From NCBI GenBank assembly GCA_964019425.1, contig OZ025787.1, positions 558,001-622,000 of the forward strand: DNA of 64,000 nt. Reading direction: 5' to 3'. Under the pieces are notes generated by a model that saw only the letters and a program-made list of their open reading frames with translations, was not told the origin of the DNA and ran no database searches. Of the stretch, positions 21,610 to 32,170 are shown piece after piece. Source of the DNA: Flectonema sp. DT1601. Its lineage: Eukaryota; Euglenozoa; Diplonemea; Diplonemida; Diplonemidae. The stretch's first letter is position 1. Each line of letters begins with the position of its first letter. Both the position numbers and the translations under genes were made by a program.

Positions 21610-22214
21610 GTTAGTGGGTGAACAATCCAACCCTTAGACAATTCTGCTTGTCTAGGTTAGGAAGAGCCAATCTGTTGGTTATTGCTTTTTAGAATCAGAC
21701 ACCTCACTCACTTGACGTTATCGTTTCGGAACCTGTACTGGCACTCTAAAGCCTAAAGTAATCTATCTAGTTTGTTTGTTCAGAGAGGGTCTCATTGTTT
21801 TTTAGTGAGCATTTCCTGACAGCTTCTACAAACAATCCTCAACTAGTACGAGCATACAGTATAAGTTGTGCTATCTGTGTATTACCTGTCTATGCTAAGC
21901 AATTCTTTGCTTTTGTGAAACTGTAGTTAATGTGATAGAAAAAAAATAGTTTTGTCACAATTTAAGTTATCGTTTGAGGTTTTTATGCCCCAATTCATGT
22001 TTCTTTTTTTTTTTTAAACGTTGTTTTTTTTTGCGTGTCATGTCACCCGATATTAATTTTATCGGTTTTCTTTTTCCCCTAGCGCAAAGAAGAAAAGAAA
22101 AAAAAAAAAAAAACAGCTCCTTCTTTCTGTGCAACTCTAATTAGGTCCTGTCGAATTTTGGATTTAAATAACAACAGGATGGATACCTGTACTTTTTAAT
22201 TTATATTTTTTTAA
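21215..22214 (+). other. Intergenic sequence between two transposons
   Basis: C-runs, T-runs and two A-runs (21421-21439, 21537-21557) with no supportable gene. It ends in the TTAA (22211-22214) that is the left target duplication of the piggyBac element. Confidence 0.5.
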
Positions 22215-23958
22215 CCCTTACACCACCGTAAGAACCCCCAAAACAACGGGTCCAAAATTTTACTGTTTTTTCAAAAAGAGAAAAGGTACCCCCCCAGAAA
22301 ACCTATGTACCAAACCGGACACAACTACTCCTACGGGTCAATAGCACCTGTCACCCACACACCTAACGGTGCGTACCTTGGTGCGTTGTTGCACATTCAG
22401 CAGAACTAACAAAGTCGGCAGTGTCGCAATAACGTACTCAACGGTTTCCATTCATAGCAGCTGCATGTTATTCCCTTCCCGTATTTTGAAAGGGATGATG
22501 TTTCTGCGCAACATCATGTCAGAGGGAGCCCAAGTAAAGAGAATGCCAAATCACGGCCGATATTAAATCGAAAAATCAGATTTTTTCCCTGTTTTTTGAG
22601 CTTGTAAAAGCCCTCTGTGGTCGCGGAAAATACACAAACAACCCGCATCATGGCACAGCAGGTTCAGACACACAGGAGGATTACCGCATCGGGGTTGATA
22701 AGCTCGAAAAATACAAATAACATCGATCCCAGATCATGGAACTTCATTAGTAACAGTGCAGCTACTTAGATCAGACCGTGTTGGGCTGGATCTATAAACT
22801 TCCACCTCTTTACCCCACCAGCCTGGCATACTGGATTTTTGGGAAGTTGGCGGTTTAGGAACATCACAAGGAATTTTGTAGTTTTGGAGAATGTGATACC
22901 TTTTGAAATATGGGTAAGCACAAAGCGCTTGGTTGCATCGCTCACAGTAATCTAGTGATTGTGCGCGCTTTGCGCGAACTGCACACTGACGAGCCTTTTC
23001 CATCTTTCCGGGGTAGTGTCCCAAAGCTGGCTTGAGGCGATCAGGGATTGATACTGATTGTGGAGAAGGCGGTACTGATAGTGTTATTAATAGTGTTGGT
23101 GCCGCTCTGGTACGTTTAAATGTACCTAAGCTGCCCAAAACAAAGCCAATTTGAAGGATAAGAATCTCCTGCTTCTCCAGCCAGATTCACTACTATCCGT
23201 CCAAATTCCACCATGCCCACGTCGCATCAGGATAAAGGAATTCAAAATACACGTCTCCACTTCGGATCCTCATGCTCGGGAGCAGGTAATATCGCAGAGA
23301 AGTGTAAGTTCCTCAGTATTTCGGCAAAGCGATTACGTGAAAACACTTGCGGAAAGAACAACAGGGGGGTCAACAGCATGTCATTCAAACCCCAGGAATC
23401 CCCCAGGTTAGATTTTATTGGGAGGCGCGTCAGTAGTGTTGTGTCAACAAAGGCCCTTCGCTCCTGCGTACTGGTTTTAAATTTTCTTCCCCTCTGTGAG
23501 GCATAGACCTCAGAGTTTTTCTTCATCAGCTGGAAAACTGACTATCCGAAGAAAAACTCAAAAACCTGCAGCTCCGACTTGCGTGCAACTCTAATCTTTA
23601 ACGTTTCTTGGAAACGCGTTTTTATTCTTGGTAACCCTTGTTACCTCCCCTCCCCATTTGGAGTCAGATACTTCGTCAAGTGACGAATCGGAGCACACCG
23701 ACGATGGATTAACAAATACTGTTGCATCCTCATCAGAACTGTGGACCGACATATTTCCCAAGTTGATTTTGGCCAGCTTTAGCAAATGGAAAATTTACCA
23801 TTTAATAAAAACTATTGCGGCGCAACACGTAAGGAACATAAAAGACATCTCAATAATACCTCTCCCGTGAAATCGTTGTACTCAAAAATGCAAAATTTTC
23901 ACTTAGCAAAAAAAAAATTTTTTTTCAGACTGATATATCAGCTCCGGTGGTGTAAGGG
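22215..23958 (-). mobile_element. piggyBac-family DNA transposon, internally deleted
   Basis: Both ends carry the 14-bp inverted repeat CCCTTACACCACCG. They are flanked by TTAA on each side (22211-22214 and 23959-23962), the diagnostic piggyBac target duplication. The 1744-bp element contains, on the minus strand, remnants of a piggyBac transposase: the N-terminal domain signature and the C-terminal Cys-rich domain. The region between them, where the catalytic aspartates should lie, is missing. The coding part is far shorter than the usual ~1.8 kb. The element is therefore a non-autonomous relic that would have needed a transposase supplied from elsewhere. Confidence 0.88.
22734..23785 (-). 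pseudogene. piggyBac transposase remnant
   Basis: On the minus strand, 23785-23591 encodes an acidic Ser/Asp-rich N-terminus. Then 23526-23242 encodes DSWGLNDMLLTPLLFF followed by SRNRFAEILRNLHFS, a hallmark of the DDE_Tnp_1_7 domain. Finally 23138-22734 encodes a C-terminal Cys/His-rich region (QSLDYCERCNQALC...CF-like spacing with a final YH) matching the piggyBac zinc-binding domain. These parts lie in different frames and the catalytic centre between them is deleted, so no functional transposase is encoded. Confidence 0.8.
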
Positions 23959-23962
23959 TTAA

Positions 23963-25415
23963 AAATTATTTTTTTTTTTTTTTCGAGATTTTTTTGAGAA
24001 CGGCCGTCACAATGCCACGGTCACTTTCGAGTATAAAATGACAGAGGAGAATAAAAAAAGAAAAATAAATAAACAAAAAATACAAATCATCTATTGTGAC
24101 GCATACGTGTAACGTATATTTGCTCATCTATTTTTCGGGACCAGTTCATTCAGCAGGAAAGTTGTTACACACTCATTGTCGGATGCCGACTTCCACGCGC
24201 AATTTAAGTCATTCCTGGGTTACCAGTCCTGCTTAGGGCATCTTAACACTTTCGATATCGTTGTATCACCTAATTGCTAAAAAGAATTAGCTATGTTCCC
24301 TTGTGTTGTTCCTCTGGAGTGTTTCAATTAATGAAAGGAAAGCGGAAACGCTCCTTTAATTAACGAAGTGAGATGTCTGAAGTGACGATGGGGATGACAG
24401 CTGGTGAGTTCCCTCCCCTGTTAGTTGAGCGCCTTGATTATTCATATGGTACTTTTGATTGCTTCTGTAAACATTGCCGAGTTTAGTTTTGATTTCCCCA
24501 CTCCCTATTTTTTTTTGTTATTTTTGTTTTCTGTACAATACAAAAAGAGAAAACTCTATGATCCTTTTAGGTTTGTAATTACCGTGTTTACTTGATCAAC
24601 TTGAGCCACTTCTGTCTTTCCTTTTGTTGATTTAGAGACGGTTATGGTCATTGTCTTAGGAGGAAAACATTCCTGTCCCCTCTGTACTCTCAAAATATGA
24701 CTTCGAGTTTTTCTTTCTTTTTATTTGTGGAGGTTTATTTCCTTCATTAACTTGTTATTCTACCTTGCCATATCATGTTAGTATTTATGAAAAAGAAATA
24801 TTCCACAGTGTCACGACTTTGTGAAGAAGAGTCCATCATATTGTGTAGCGCTCAATTTTTTTTTTTTTTTTTTTTTTTTTGGGAACCACATCTGCCTTCA
24901 GTGAATAATTTAAAAAAAAAAAAAAAAAAATGTGACAAATAGTCATTACGTGAACGATATTATTGATTCCACGTCATTCGAAAAACACACACAAACTGAC
25001 ATCAATAAGAATCACCACAACTCAACCTGATGATTTGGGAAATTCAATTAATGAAACAAACGAATCGACTTTAGTAATTTCTTATTTATTAATAATAGAC
25101 CTTAAGTCGGAGTCCTGCTCCTGTCTGTTTTCAGGCACGTATATAGTCGCGTGCGGTGAGTGTCATTTTGTTCAGGCTATATTTTGGTAGCTTTCTTGAA
25201 TTATTTTTTGTTTAGAAGGGTTTTTTTTTATATAAAAGTTTAAAAAAAAAAAAAACTGCAACTCTAATTTGTTACCAGGTATAAACATGTCGACACGAAA
25301 TCGGTGATGGATTCTAAACTGTGAGTATGATATTACGCGATAACACTTGACGCTTATTGAAAAAAAAAAAAAAAAAACTTTACCTCCCCAGACAGCCAAG
25401 CTCTGAGTAGGAAAA
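23963..25415 (+). other. Intergenic region
   Basis: Long T-runs (24849-24880) and A-runs (24912-24930, 25361-25377). A very short ATG stretch at 24373, followed by GGTGAGT, could begin a tiny exon but nothing downstream supports it. An acceptor-like TACCTCCCCAG at 25381-25391 precedes the GAA1 start by 24 bases. Confidence 0.5.
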
Positions 25416-27035
25416 ATGGGACTCGGACTAAAGAAATACATTTTCCAGTTCATTGCTGGGAACTCAAGAATAATAAGTTACCTTCTATGTGTTGCATGTG
25501 TGGTGTTAACATTATTGTTACCGGTTGCATTCAGTAGGGGAACTTATTTCTCAGAGAATTCTTTGAATATTGGTCAGTCAGACACGGCGTGTACAGAGAT
25601 TGATGTCGCGCGAATTGAGATGTTTGCAACTCGTATCAAAAACTTCGCAGGAGACGAAGACAGAATAAAACAATTTCTCTACACGGAAATGTCAGAATCT
25701 GGAAACTACCCAACAACACAACAAGATGAGGATGGTATGAGTATATTCACAACAGTACCTTCTCACAGAGGTGTTGGTTCAGCAGCATTTTTAGTAGTCG
25801 CCCATTCGGAGGATTATCAATCAGCGGGATTGGTACTTCAAATTATCAATAAAATAAAAGACTCTCCTTGGCTCGGACTCGATCTTCACGTTCTTATCGT
25901 AATATCCGGAGACTATGAATCTCGTATAAGAGCATATGCTACGCAAGAATCGATAAGTGTGCAGACAATACAGGCAGCTGTTGTTTTAGACTTTCACGAT
26001 GATTTTAATTTCGATACTTTGTACTTAAAAACTCTTTCAGATAATGGAATGCAACCAAATATGGATTTCGTGAATTCAGCTGCTCTTCTTTCAAAGAGTG
26101 CCAGACTGCCTTCGACTGTTTTTTTAAATTCTTCAGACGTATCTGTTCTTCCTGATGTGGTTCGTCAGTTCATCACAAGTAATTGGAACTTAATACGAGA
26201 AATACCAAACGTAAGAGCATCATCTCCTCGTGAATTACAAGAAAACATCGTTCGTTTTTGGAGTTATTTGGTGCAAGCTGCGGTTTCAGATTCACCTTCA
26301 GTTCACACTCCATTGAGAGAATTAGGAATTCACTCGTTGACTCTTTCTGGTAAGAACAGCAAGAAGGGAATTTCACGTTCTCAATTATCGAATGTTTGTT
26401 ATATTGTATTGCAGTTGGTTAGGGGGATTAATAATTTGTGTGAAAAACTTCATCAGTCGTTTTGGATTTATCTTTTTACTAATGAAGAGCAGTTTGTTGA
26501 CTACGATCAATTTCAGGCTCAAATATGGATTGGAGGTGGGTCTGTTATTGCTTCTACATTCTTATTTAAGTTTTACACGACTGACTTCGTCAGTTCACTT
26601 CTTGTAGTGGGTCTTCTACTGTGGATGTGTGTTGGTGGAGTAGTAGTACTAATGCCAACACTAGCGACTATCACTGTCGGTGTTGTCGGACTGCTAATGT
26701 GTGACAACGGCTGTGTTCAAATACTCCGATTGTTGTTGTCTCTGTATGTGGTCTCATTTCTAGTCTCAAGTACGGTGATGTATCCTTCTGTCGGAGTTAT
26801 TGCAGCAGTTCATTCTTCTCTTGTCGCATCTTTGACTATTAATATCTCGAACCGAGTAGTTTCATTTTGCTGTTGTTGTATCGCACTCTTCGTAACGTAC
26901 TCGTTTGATTCTATCTTCCGATCTGCTACTTCAGTAATTCCATGGTCGTATCACATTTGTTGTATTCCTTTTACAGCTGTTTGTATTGCGACATCCTTGA
27001 TGTATTCAAATAAGAAGAAAGTTAAGACCGAATAA
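25416..27035 (+). CDS. GAA1: GPI transamidase subunit GAA1/GPAA1
   Basis: The 539-residue ER membrane protein starts at ATG 25416. GAA1 belongs to the GPI transamidase complex that attaches GPI anchors to proteins at the ER lumen. Supporting features: an N-terminal membrane helix followed by SRGTYFSENSL (the conserved 'TY.SENAL' of the family); a large luminal M28-peptidase-like domain with GLDLHVLIVISGDYE, IQAAVVLDF and a 'QPN.D..N' segment; the conserved HTPLRELGIHSLTLSG; and about six C-terminal hydrophobic segments (from 26520 on). It is somewhat shorter than the usual 600-620 residues, as is common in protists. Its presence implies GPI-anchored surface proteins. No introns. The neighbours (transposon island, sufC) are not functionally linked. 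Confidence 0.85.
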   Translation: MGLGLKKYIFQFIAGNSRIISYLLCVACVVLTLLLPVAFSRGTYFSENSLNIGQSDTACTEIDVARIEMFATRIKNFAGDEDRIKQFLYTEMSESGNYPTTQQDEDGMSIFTTVPSHRGVGSAAFLVVAHSEDYQSAGLVLQIINKIKDSPWLGLDLHVLIVISGDYESRIRAYATQESISVQTIQAAVVLDFHDDFNFDTLYLKTLSDNGMQPNMDFVNSAALLSKSARLPSTVFLNSSDVSVLPDVVRQFITSNWNLIREIPNVRASSPRELQENIVRFWSYLVQAAVSDSPSVHTPLRELGIHSLTLSGKNSKKGISRSQLSNVCYIVLQLVRGINNLCEKLHQSFWIYLFTNEEQFVDYDQFQAQIWIGGGSVIASTFLFKFYTTDFVSSLLVVGLLLWMCVGGVVVLMPTLATITVGVVGLLMCDNGCVQILRLLLSLYVVSFLVSSTVMYPSVGVIAAVHSSLVASLTINISNRVVSFCCCCIALFVTYSFDSIFRSATSVIPWSYHICCIPFTAVCIATSLMYSNKKKVKTE

Positions 27036-27354
27036 CTCTTTGTAGCCTCCATTCTGGGTTTTTCTTACATCTATTCTGGTGATTGTATTGCGATATCACT
27101 GAACGCGTTAAAAAAAAAAAAAAGAGAAGGTAGTCGCTCTTAATTATTATTACAAAAATAATATTTTATTTTCATGACTTGTTTGCGTTTTATTTAACTA
27201 TGTTTTTCTCCACAGATGAAACAAACACCAAAAGAGAGAGAGAGTTCTCAGGAGTGAGATTAGATATTCTTAAACTGTGTGTGTGTTATCATATTTATTG
27301 ATTTTTTGATAGGGTTGGAAGAACTGAAAGATCCAACAGAAATAATAATAATAA
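27036..27354 (+). other. Short intergenic region
   Basis: AT-rich with one A-run near 27111. It has acceptor-like sites at TTCTCCACAG (27216) and TTTTTGATAG (27313) ahead of sufC. No gene seen. Confidence 0.5.
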
Positions 27355-28170
27355 ATGGCTGCAATTCCCGCCCATCTACCTGTAACATCAGCCCTTCAGT
27401 TTACCGGACTCACAGTAGGATGTGAAGTAGAAGGAAAGACGAAGGAGATAGTAAAAGGTGTAAACATGGCAATCGGAAGAGGAGAAATTCACATTCTCAT
27501 GGGAGGTAACGGATCAGGCAAGAGTACAATCATAAAAGGAATAGGAAGACATCCATCGTACAACATTGAAGGCACTGTTAACGTAAATGGAAATCCCATA
27601 GACGACCCTGAGCAACTAGCAAAGGAAGGAGTCTTTGTTGGACAACAAGTACCAACTGAGGTACCAGGGTTAAGCAACAGAGAATTCTTATTTAACGCAG
27701 CAAGCGCTGGATATAAACACAAAACTGGGAAGGTGTTATCAATACTTGACTTTGAACAAAAGATAGACGACGCCTTAGACACATTAAGTATCAGTCGTGA
27801 GTCGAAGATTGGAAAGTTACTAACAACAGGAAACCTAAACGAGGGTTTCTCAGGTGGCGAGCGTAAAATAAATGAAATCTATCACATGCTAGTCTTAGAT
27901 CCAACTGTTGTACTTCTTGATGAGCCAGACTCTGGTCTTGACGTTGACATGGTAGCCAAGGTCGGTGACGGACTTAGAAAATTCCTCTCCTCATCAAAAG
28001 ATAAGTCGGCCCTTATTGTAACTCACGCTGCATCACTCTTACGACATGTCAAACCAAGTCATGTTCATGTTCTTGAAAAGGGTGCCTTGAAAAGAACAGA
28101 GAAAGGAGACTGGCTGCTTCATAAGGTTCTAGCAGATGGTTTTGCGAAGACTAGCGAAACTCCACAGTAA
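27355..28170 (+). CDS. sufC: SufC, ABC-type ATPase of SUF Fe-S cluster assembly
   Basis: A 271-residue stand-alone ATPase starts at ATG 27355. SufC drives the SufBC2D scaffold that builds iron-sulphur clusters. Motifs: Walker A GGNGSGKS (residues 50-57), Q-loop VGQQVP (95-100), the SufC-specific signature EGFSGGERKINEI (SGGE at 166-169), Walker B VVLLDEPDSGLD (185-196) and H-loop VTHAA (His224), followed by KPSHVHVLEKG as in bacterial SufC. The length matches bacterial SufC (~250). There is no N-terminal transit peptide: residues 1-15 run straight into the first strand. There is also no fused SufB domain, unlike the SufCB fusions of Blastocystis, Stygiella and Pygsuia. The Arg of KKRNE is replaced by Ile. 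The protein is likely cytosolic, as in Preaxostyla; an ancestral plastid or lateral transfer are alternatives. Codon use resembles its neighbours. Confidence 0.93.
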   Translation: MAAIPAHLPVTSALQFTGLTVGCEVEGKTKEIVKGVNMAIGRGEIHILMGGNGSGKSTIIKGIGRHPSYNIEGTVNVNGNPIDDPEQLAKEGVFVGQQVPTEVPGLSNREFLFNAASAGYKHKTGKVLSILDFEQKIDDALDTLSISRESKIGKLLTTGNLNEGFSGGERKINEIYHMLVLDPTVVLLDEPDSGLDVDMVAKVGDGLRKFLSSSKDKSALIVTHAASLLRHVKPSHVHVLEKGALKRTEKGDWLLHKVLADGFAKTSETPQ

Positions 28171-28625
28171 TTATTAATTACTTGATGAGTATCAATCTGA
28201 TTAATTATTTATGAAGTAATGACTGCTTCACTTTGTAAATCACAGAGCCCGACATGTGCACGGAGGATACTTCTGTGATGTATGCGGTATTGTTTTATGA
28301 GATTCTGCTAAGTAGTAGAAGCTTAGTGTTTCTCATTACGAATATGGTGGTGACGCGTGTTTCTGAAATCCGTTCGAAGCTGTTGAGGATATTCACCTCA
28401 CTCGCTATTCAAAAGGACCATTTCAATAAAATTATTTGAAGGGGACCACATCTCCTATTTGATTGGTACTCTCAATAAATTATCTAATTCACTTTCTATA
28501 ACAGTGTAATCTTATGTAGTGGAGTAGATGGAGTGGAGTAGTTGTTTTATAAAATAGATAAAGGCAATTTGAACATTGCTAGGCGAGAGCATTCTTATGT
28601 TTCTTCTTTACAGCTGACCGAAATC
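28171..28625 (+). other. Intergenic region
   Basis: 3' UTR of sufC and leader of the LRR gene. The acceptor-like TTTCTTCTTTACAG at 28600-28613 lies 12 bases before the next ATG. No gene recognised. Confidence 0.5.
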
Positions 28626-30049
28626 ATGCAAGTTTCGGTGACCTTTCCTAATATGATGCTTCCTGCAGTGGTGGTAACAACTGGTTGTGATTCTCTTGTT
28701 CATGAAGTGTTAACTGCGGCAGCTGAAGAATGGGATATCAATCCTGAGGAAGTTGAACTCTCATTTTCGGGAGACATCCTTCCCGGAGAGACATCACTGG
28801 TTTCTCATGGCGTAGATCCAATGTCTGAATTAGAAGTATTTAAGATACGATGTAGAATAATTAGTAAGTCTTGTTTAACAAATTATAAGATGATTGAACA
28901 GATAAAAGATTGGTACCATCACAATTATGAATGTCTTTATTTAGATTCTCAAACATTCATAGAAAATGGAATCCTGGAGATGGAAGAATCATTGCTGCCG
29001 TCAGATATTAGGAGAGTTTCATTTCGCAATTCCGATTCCAAATTAAGAATTATCGGAGCGAATTTTAACTCATACGGCTCATCTGTTACAAGTATTGACT
29101 TTTCTAAACTTACATCCGTGACGGGTACTCAAACAGGTTTCCTCAGTAGTTGTTCATCCCTAACGGAACTAGACTTGTCAGGGTTTTGTAATGTCACAAG
29201 TATTGGAAATCACTTTCTCAATAGTTGTCGGAGGCTTACTAAAGTTGACCTGACAGGTTTTCATTGTCTTACTAGAATTGGTAGTTGTTTCCTGTCAGGG
29301 CCTCGTTCATTAACTGCTATCAACCTCCCCAGTTTGCCTTGTGTTGCTGTTGGAGAGTTGTTTCTAAATAGTTCTTCATGTGCCACAATTGATTTCTCGA
29401 ATTGTAACCTAAGTACTCTTGGAAGTAGATTTCTCATGAGCTGTCTATCAGTTGCGAATCTTAACTTGTCAGGTTTAAGAAACGTTACGGAAATATATCA
29501 TACTTTTCTATATAACTGTGGGTCTCTTACTTCACTTGACCTATCGAGTCTTAGTAGTGTGACTAGTATTGATGCAAACTTTCTTTTGGATTGCAGTTCG
29601 ATTACACACCTTAACCTTTCAGGTTTTAGTCGTGTAACCACTATAGGAGATAAATTCCTTAAAAATTGCAGTTCACTCACTGTGATTGATCTTTCAATGC
29701 TAAGTAGTGTTACTGTTATAGGTTTTGGGTTTTTAAGCGATTGTAGATCCTTAATCAGACTAGATTTAATAAATCTTTGTAATTTGTGCCACGTTCATAG
29801 TTCATTTCTTGAAAATTGTACATCGTTAACGAGCGTTGATTTGTCTACTTAAACACTAAGACGCTTGGTAGTAGATTTCTTTCTGGATGCTCGTCGCTTA
29901 TTAAACTTGACATGTCCAACATGAATCAAGTCAGTCGTGTTGGAGAAAATTTCATCAAATTATGTGATTCTCTGGAGTCTATCTCCTTACCAAAAAACAA
30001 CCACAGAATGTTTGCTGAGCAATCATCAGTAGTGAGAAAACTAAATTAA
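28626..30049 (+). CDS. Ubiquitin-like domain plus BspA-like LRR protein, one frameshift near the end
   Basis: The start ATG 28626 follows an acceptor-like CTTTACAG; the open frame upstream has no ATG. Residues 1-75 look like a beta-grasp ubiquitin-like domain (ELSFSGDILPGE resembles the ubiquitin 'L.F.G..L' strand). From about residue 130 there are roughly eleven LRR units of about 23 residues with the pattern 'FL..C.SLT.LDLSG...VT.IG', the BspA-like/LRR_5 kind common in protist surface and cytoplasmic proteins. The frame stops at TAA 29850-29852 in mid-repeat, and the next unit (LNTKTLGSRFLSGCSSL) continues in the -1 frame from 29849 to TAA 30047-30049. One base is thus missing at 29847-29850. 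A recent mutation, an assembly error or ribosomal frameshifting are all possible. No signal peptide, so probably cytosolic. Confidence 0.72.
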
Positions 30050-30152
30050 AAAATAAAAAAATAAAAAATTAATTTGAAAAACATTATAAGTATGGGTCCT
30101 TCATCCTGATAGTCTCTTTTTATTATATTTTATTTAACAGTTGTTTGTTAAG

Positions 30153-30650
30153 ATGTTAAATATCATTCAGAATACTTACATAGCAAGTTGTCATAAGTTC
30201 GGAGTCAAGGCTAACTCAAAGCTAAGAGGAATGCTTGATAAACCACCACATGAATTACGAATTCTAGACTTGTCAAATAATTATGTTGGTTTTGAAAATG
30301 GATTTTCATGTCTGCTCGATGTCATTCAGGCTGCAACATCACTAGAAGAACTGAATTTGTCTGGTAATTATTTAACAACTGAGAACACTCAATCGTTGGT
30401 AGAGGTACTCGTGCATCACCCTAGTATTAGTATACTCAGATTAAACAACAATAGGTTATATATAGATTCCGGAAAGGAACTTTTAAAATTACTCCGGCAT
30501 AATAGAAATGTCATTCTAGTCGAGTTAACGACTCCTGGTATCGCGAATGATAATAAGGTTCCAGATAAAATATTAAATCAAATTCAAAGAGAACTTCAAA
30601 TAAACTTAACAAGGAAAGCAAATGCTGAAGCAGCAGCTGCCGCCGGATGA
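30153..30650 (+). CDS. Short leucine-rich-repeat protein
   Basis: A 165-residue protein from ATG 30153, which lies 13 bases after the acceptor-like TTTAACAG. It holds three to four RNase-inhibitor-type LRR units (LRILDLSNNYV, LEELNLSGNYL, ISILRLNNNRL). The C-terminal helix ILNQIQRELQINLTR leads into an alanine-rich tail, resembling LRR C-caps of the tropomodulin or flagellar LRR type. No signal peptide or membrane segment. Probably a cytosolic protein-interaction module. It may be a paralogue or split-off part of the LRR family that also includes the preceding gene, though the repeat subtype differs. Confidence 0.7.
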   Translation: MLNIIQNTYIASCHKFGVKANSKLRGMLDKPPHELRILDLSNNYVGFENGFSCLLDVIQAATSLEELNLSGNYLTTENTQSLVEVLVHHPSISILRLNNNRLYIDSGKELLKLLRHNRNVILVELTTPGIANDNKVPDKILNQIQRELQINLTRKANAEAAAAAG

Positions 30651-30948
30651 CCGCAATCACTTACACAATTTATGTAATATAGAATGGGGGTTGGTAGTCT
30701 TTATTGAGATTTGTAGTTTAAGAAGAATTTCTCTCTCTCTTTTTTTTTTTTTTTTAAACTTTTTTTTTTAAATGATTAAGTCAAACAATTTTGTAAATAT
30801 ATTTAATATGGATAAGTATTAATTACTTTGTGTTTTGAGAAAAGATATCAGTCAGGAATTTGTTCAGCCTCCCTTCACTCACTCACAGCAAGAGATGTCG
30901 AAGAGAAAGCTGTTTAAATTTTTCCTCTGACAGCCTCCTCTTACTAAT

Positions 30949-31178
30949 ATGCCGACGGCAGCATCCGCTCCAACTAGTGGAGGGACCAGTCAGCCTACCA
31001 ACATTTCACCTCTTGGGAGTAATTCTGTATTTCATGGTGTGTATACTTGAGGAAAAAAAAAAAAAAAAAAAAAAGGAAACGAAATATTGTGAACAGCTGC
31101 AAAACAGCAACAATTACAGGTCCTCATCAGCCAACATTTGTTGCTGAGTACCCGAAACTGAATGCAGCTATGCTTTGA
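30949..31178 (+). CDS. Candidate 48-residue protein, two exons
   Basis: Exon 1 is 30949-31036 and exon 2 is 31120-31178, joined by an 83-nt intron (GTGTGT...TTACAG) that keeps the frame. The ATG lies 15 bases after the acceptor-like CCTCTGACAG. The product starts MPTAASAPTSGGTSQP and ends HQPTFVAEYPKLNAAML, with no membrane segment. I recognise no family. Support is only the coherent splice sites, the in-frame join and the leader position; coding potential of so short a protein cannot be judged by eye. It could instead be part of the 5' UTR of the SNARE gene 220 bases downstream. Confidence 0.4.
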
Positions 31179-31396
31179 AAAGCGCAGTCTGTGGCGGTGT
31201 TTTGTTGTCTATTCAAAAACTTATTGTTTTCTTATTTACACAACCGCTTTCAGAGTAGAGAAGATTGTAGTCCAGTATTGCATCTTTTTATTTTACTCGT
31301 TAGGAAATAAACATATTTTGTGTGAAGACGGTAGAAGTTTTCTGTTGTAAAAACAAACTCAAATCCACCTGTTTCAGTAACAGCTCCGATACCAAC

Positions 31397-32170
31397 ATGC
31401 CGATTAAGTACGCAGCTATCTTTCAAGGAGACACAAGAGTGGCTGAGCATCCTGTTGCTGTATGTTGTTATTTACTTTCTTTTTCAAAATAAAAATAATC
31501 AACCATTCTTATCAAAATCACAAACAGCAATTCCCAGCTTTATCAGAAGTCTGTCAGAAGTTAGCCAACAAGGAATCTTCAAAGGGTAAGGTATGTATTA
31601 TTAGTTTTGTTTGATTTCCCTTTAGCATCATCGACTACTTACAAACACAACAAGCAGACCAACCGAGCAAAGCTTACTGATGACAGCCAAGGTGTTGATA
31701 TTAATTACATCGTCAACGCTCAAGGATTAATTTTAATCTGTGTAACAACACAAGACCTTCCAATCAGAGTAGGTTTTGATTTCTTAGGCAGAGTTGAAAG
31801 AACATGTAAAGGAGACAGACAGGATTGGTCATTTGACTCAACCACTTTAAAGAAGGAAGTTGCTTGGAGTAATGATCCTTCAAATGATGCTGCAAGAAAA
31901 GTTCAAGGACAGATTGATGAAGTCAAAGATATAATGCTTGAAAACGTCGATAAAGTACTTGAGAGACATGATAAGCTTGAGACAATGGTTCAAAAATCTG
32001 ATCAAATGGCCAATGAGGCCCAAACATTCTTCAAACACGGTCGAAGCCTTCGTCGCAAAATGTGTTGTCAGGAAGCTAAATTGAATATGATGATGATTGG
32101 AGCTGTCGTGATTGTCGCTTTAATTATTGTTCTTGTCGTTTGCAAACCGAACTTTTCGAGCTGCTCGTGA
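31397..32170 (+). CDS. VAMP7-like longin R-SNARE, 3 exons
   Basis: Exons 31397-31459, 31528-31585 and 31626-32170 give 221 residues. Introns are 68 nt (GTATGT...AAACAG, phase 0) and 40 nt (GTAAGG...TTTAG, phase 1). The N-terminus MPIKYAAIFQGDTRVAEH starts a longin domain running to about residue 115. The R-SNARE motif is about residues 128-187, with the zero-layer Arg in KVLERHDKLE. The C-terminal tail anchor is MMMIGAVVIVALIIVLVVC. This is the classical VAMP7 layout for fusion of post-Golgi, endosomal or lysosomal vesicles. The last exon could be misread as starting with an internal ATG, which would lose half the longin domain. Confidence 0.9.

Noticed and set aside
24373-24710. Tiny ATG exon that could splice to a CxxC-containing stretch
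   Set aside because: Would give only about 23 residues; chance cannot be excluded.
13239-25415. Retroviral, LTR or LINE sequences in the transposon island
   Set aside because: No reverse transcriptase, integrase, LTR pair or other retroelement signature is seen; all recognised elements have DNA-transposon ends.
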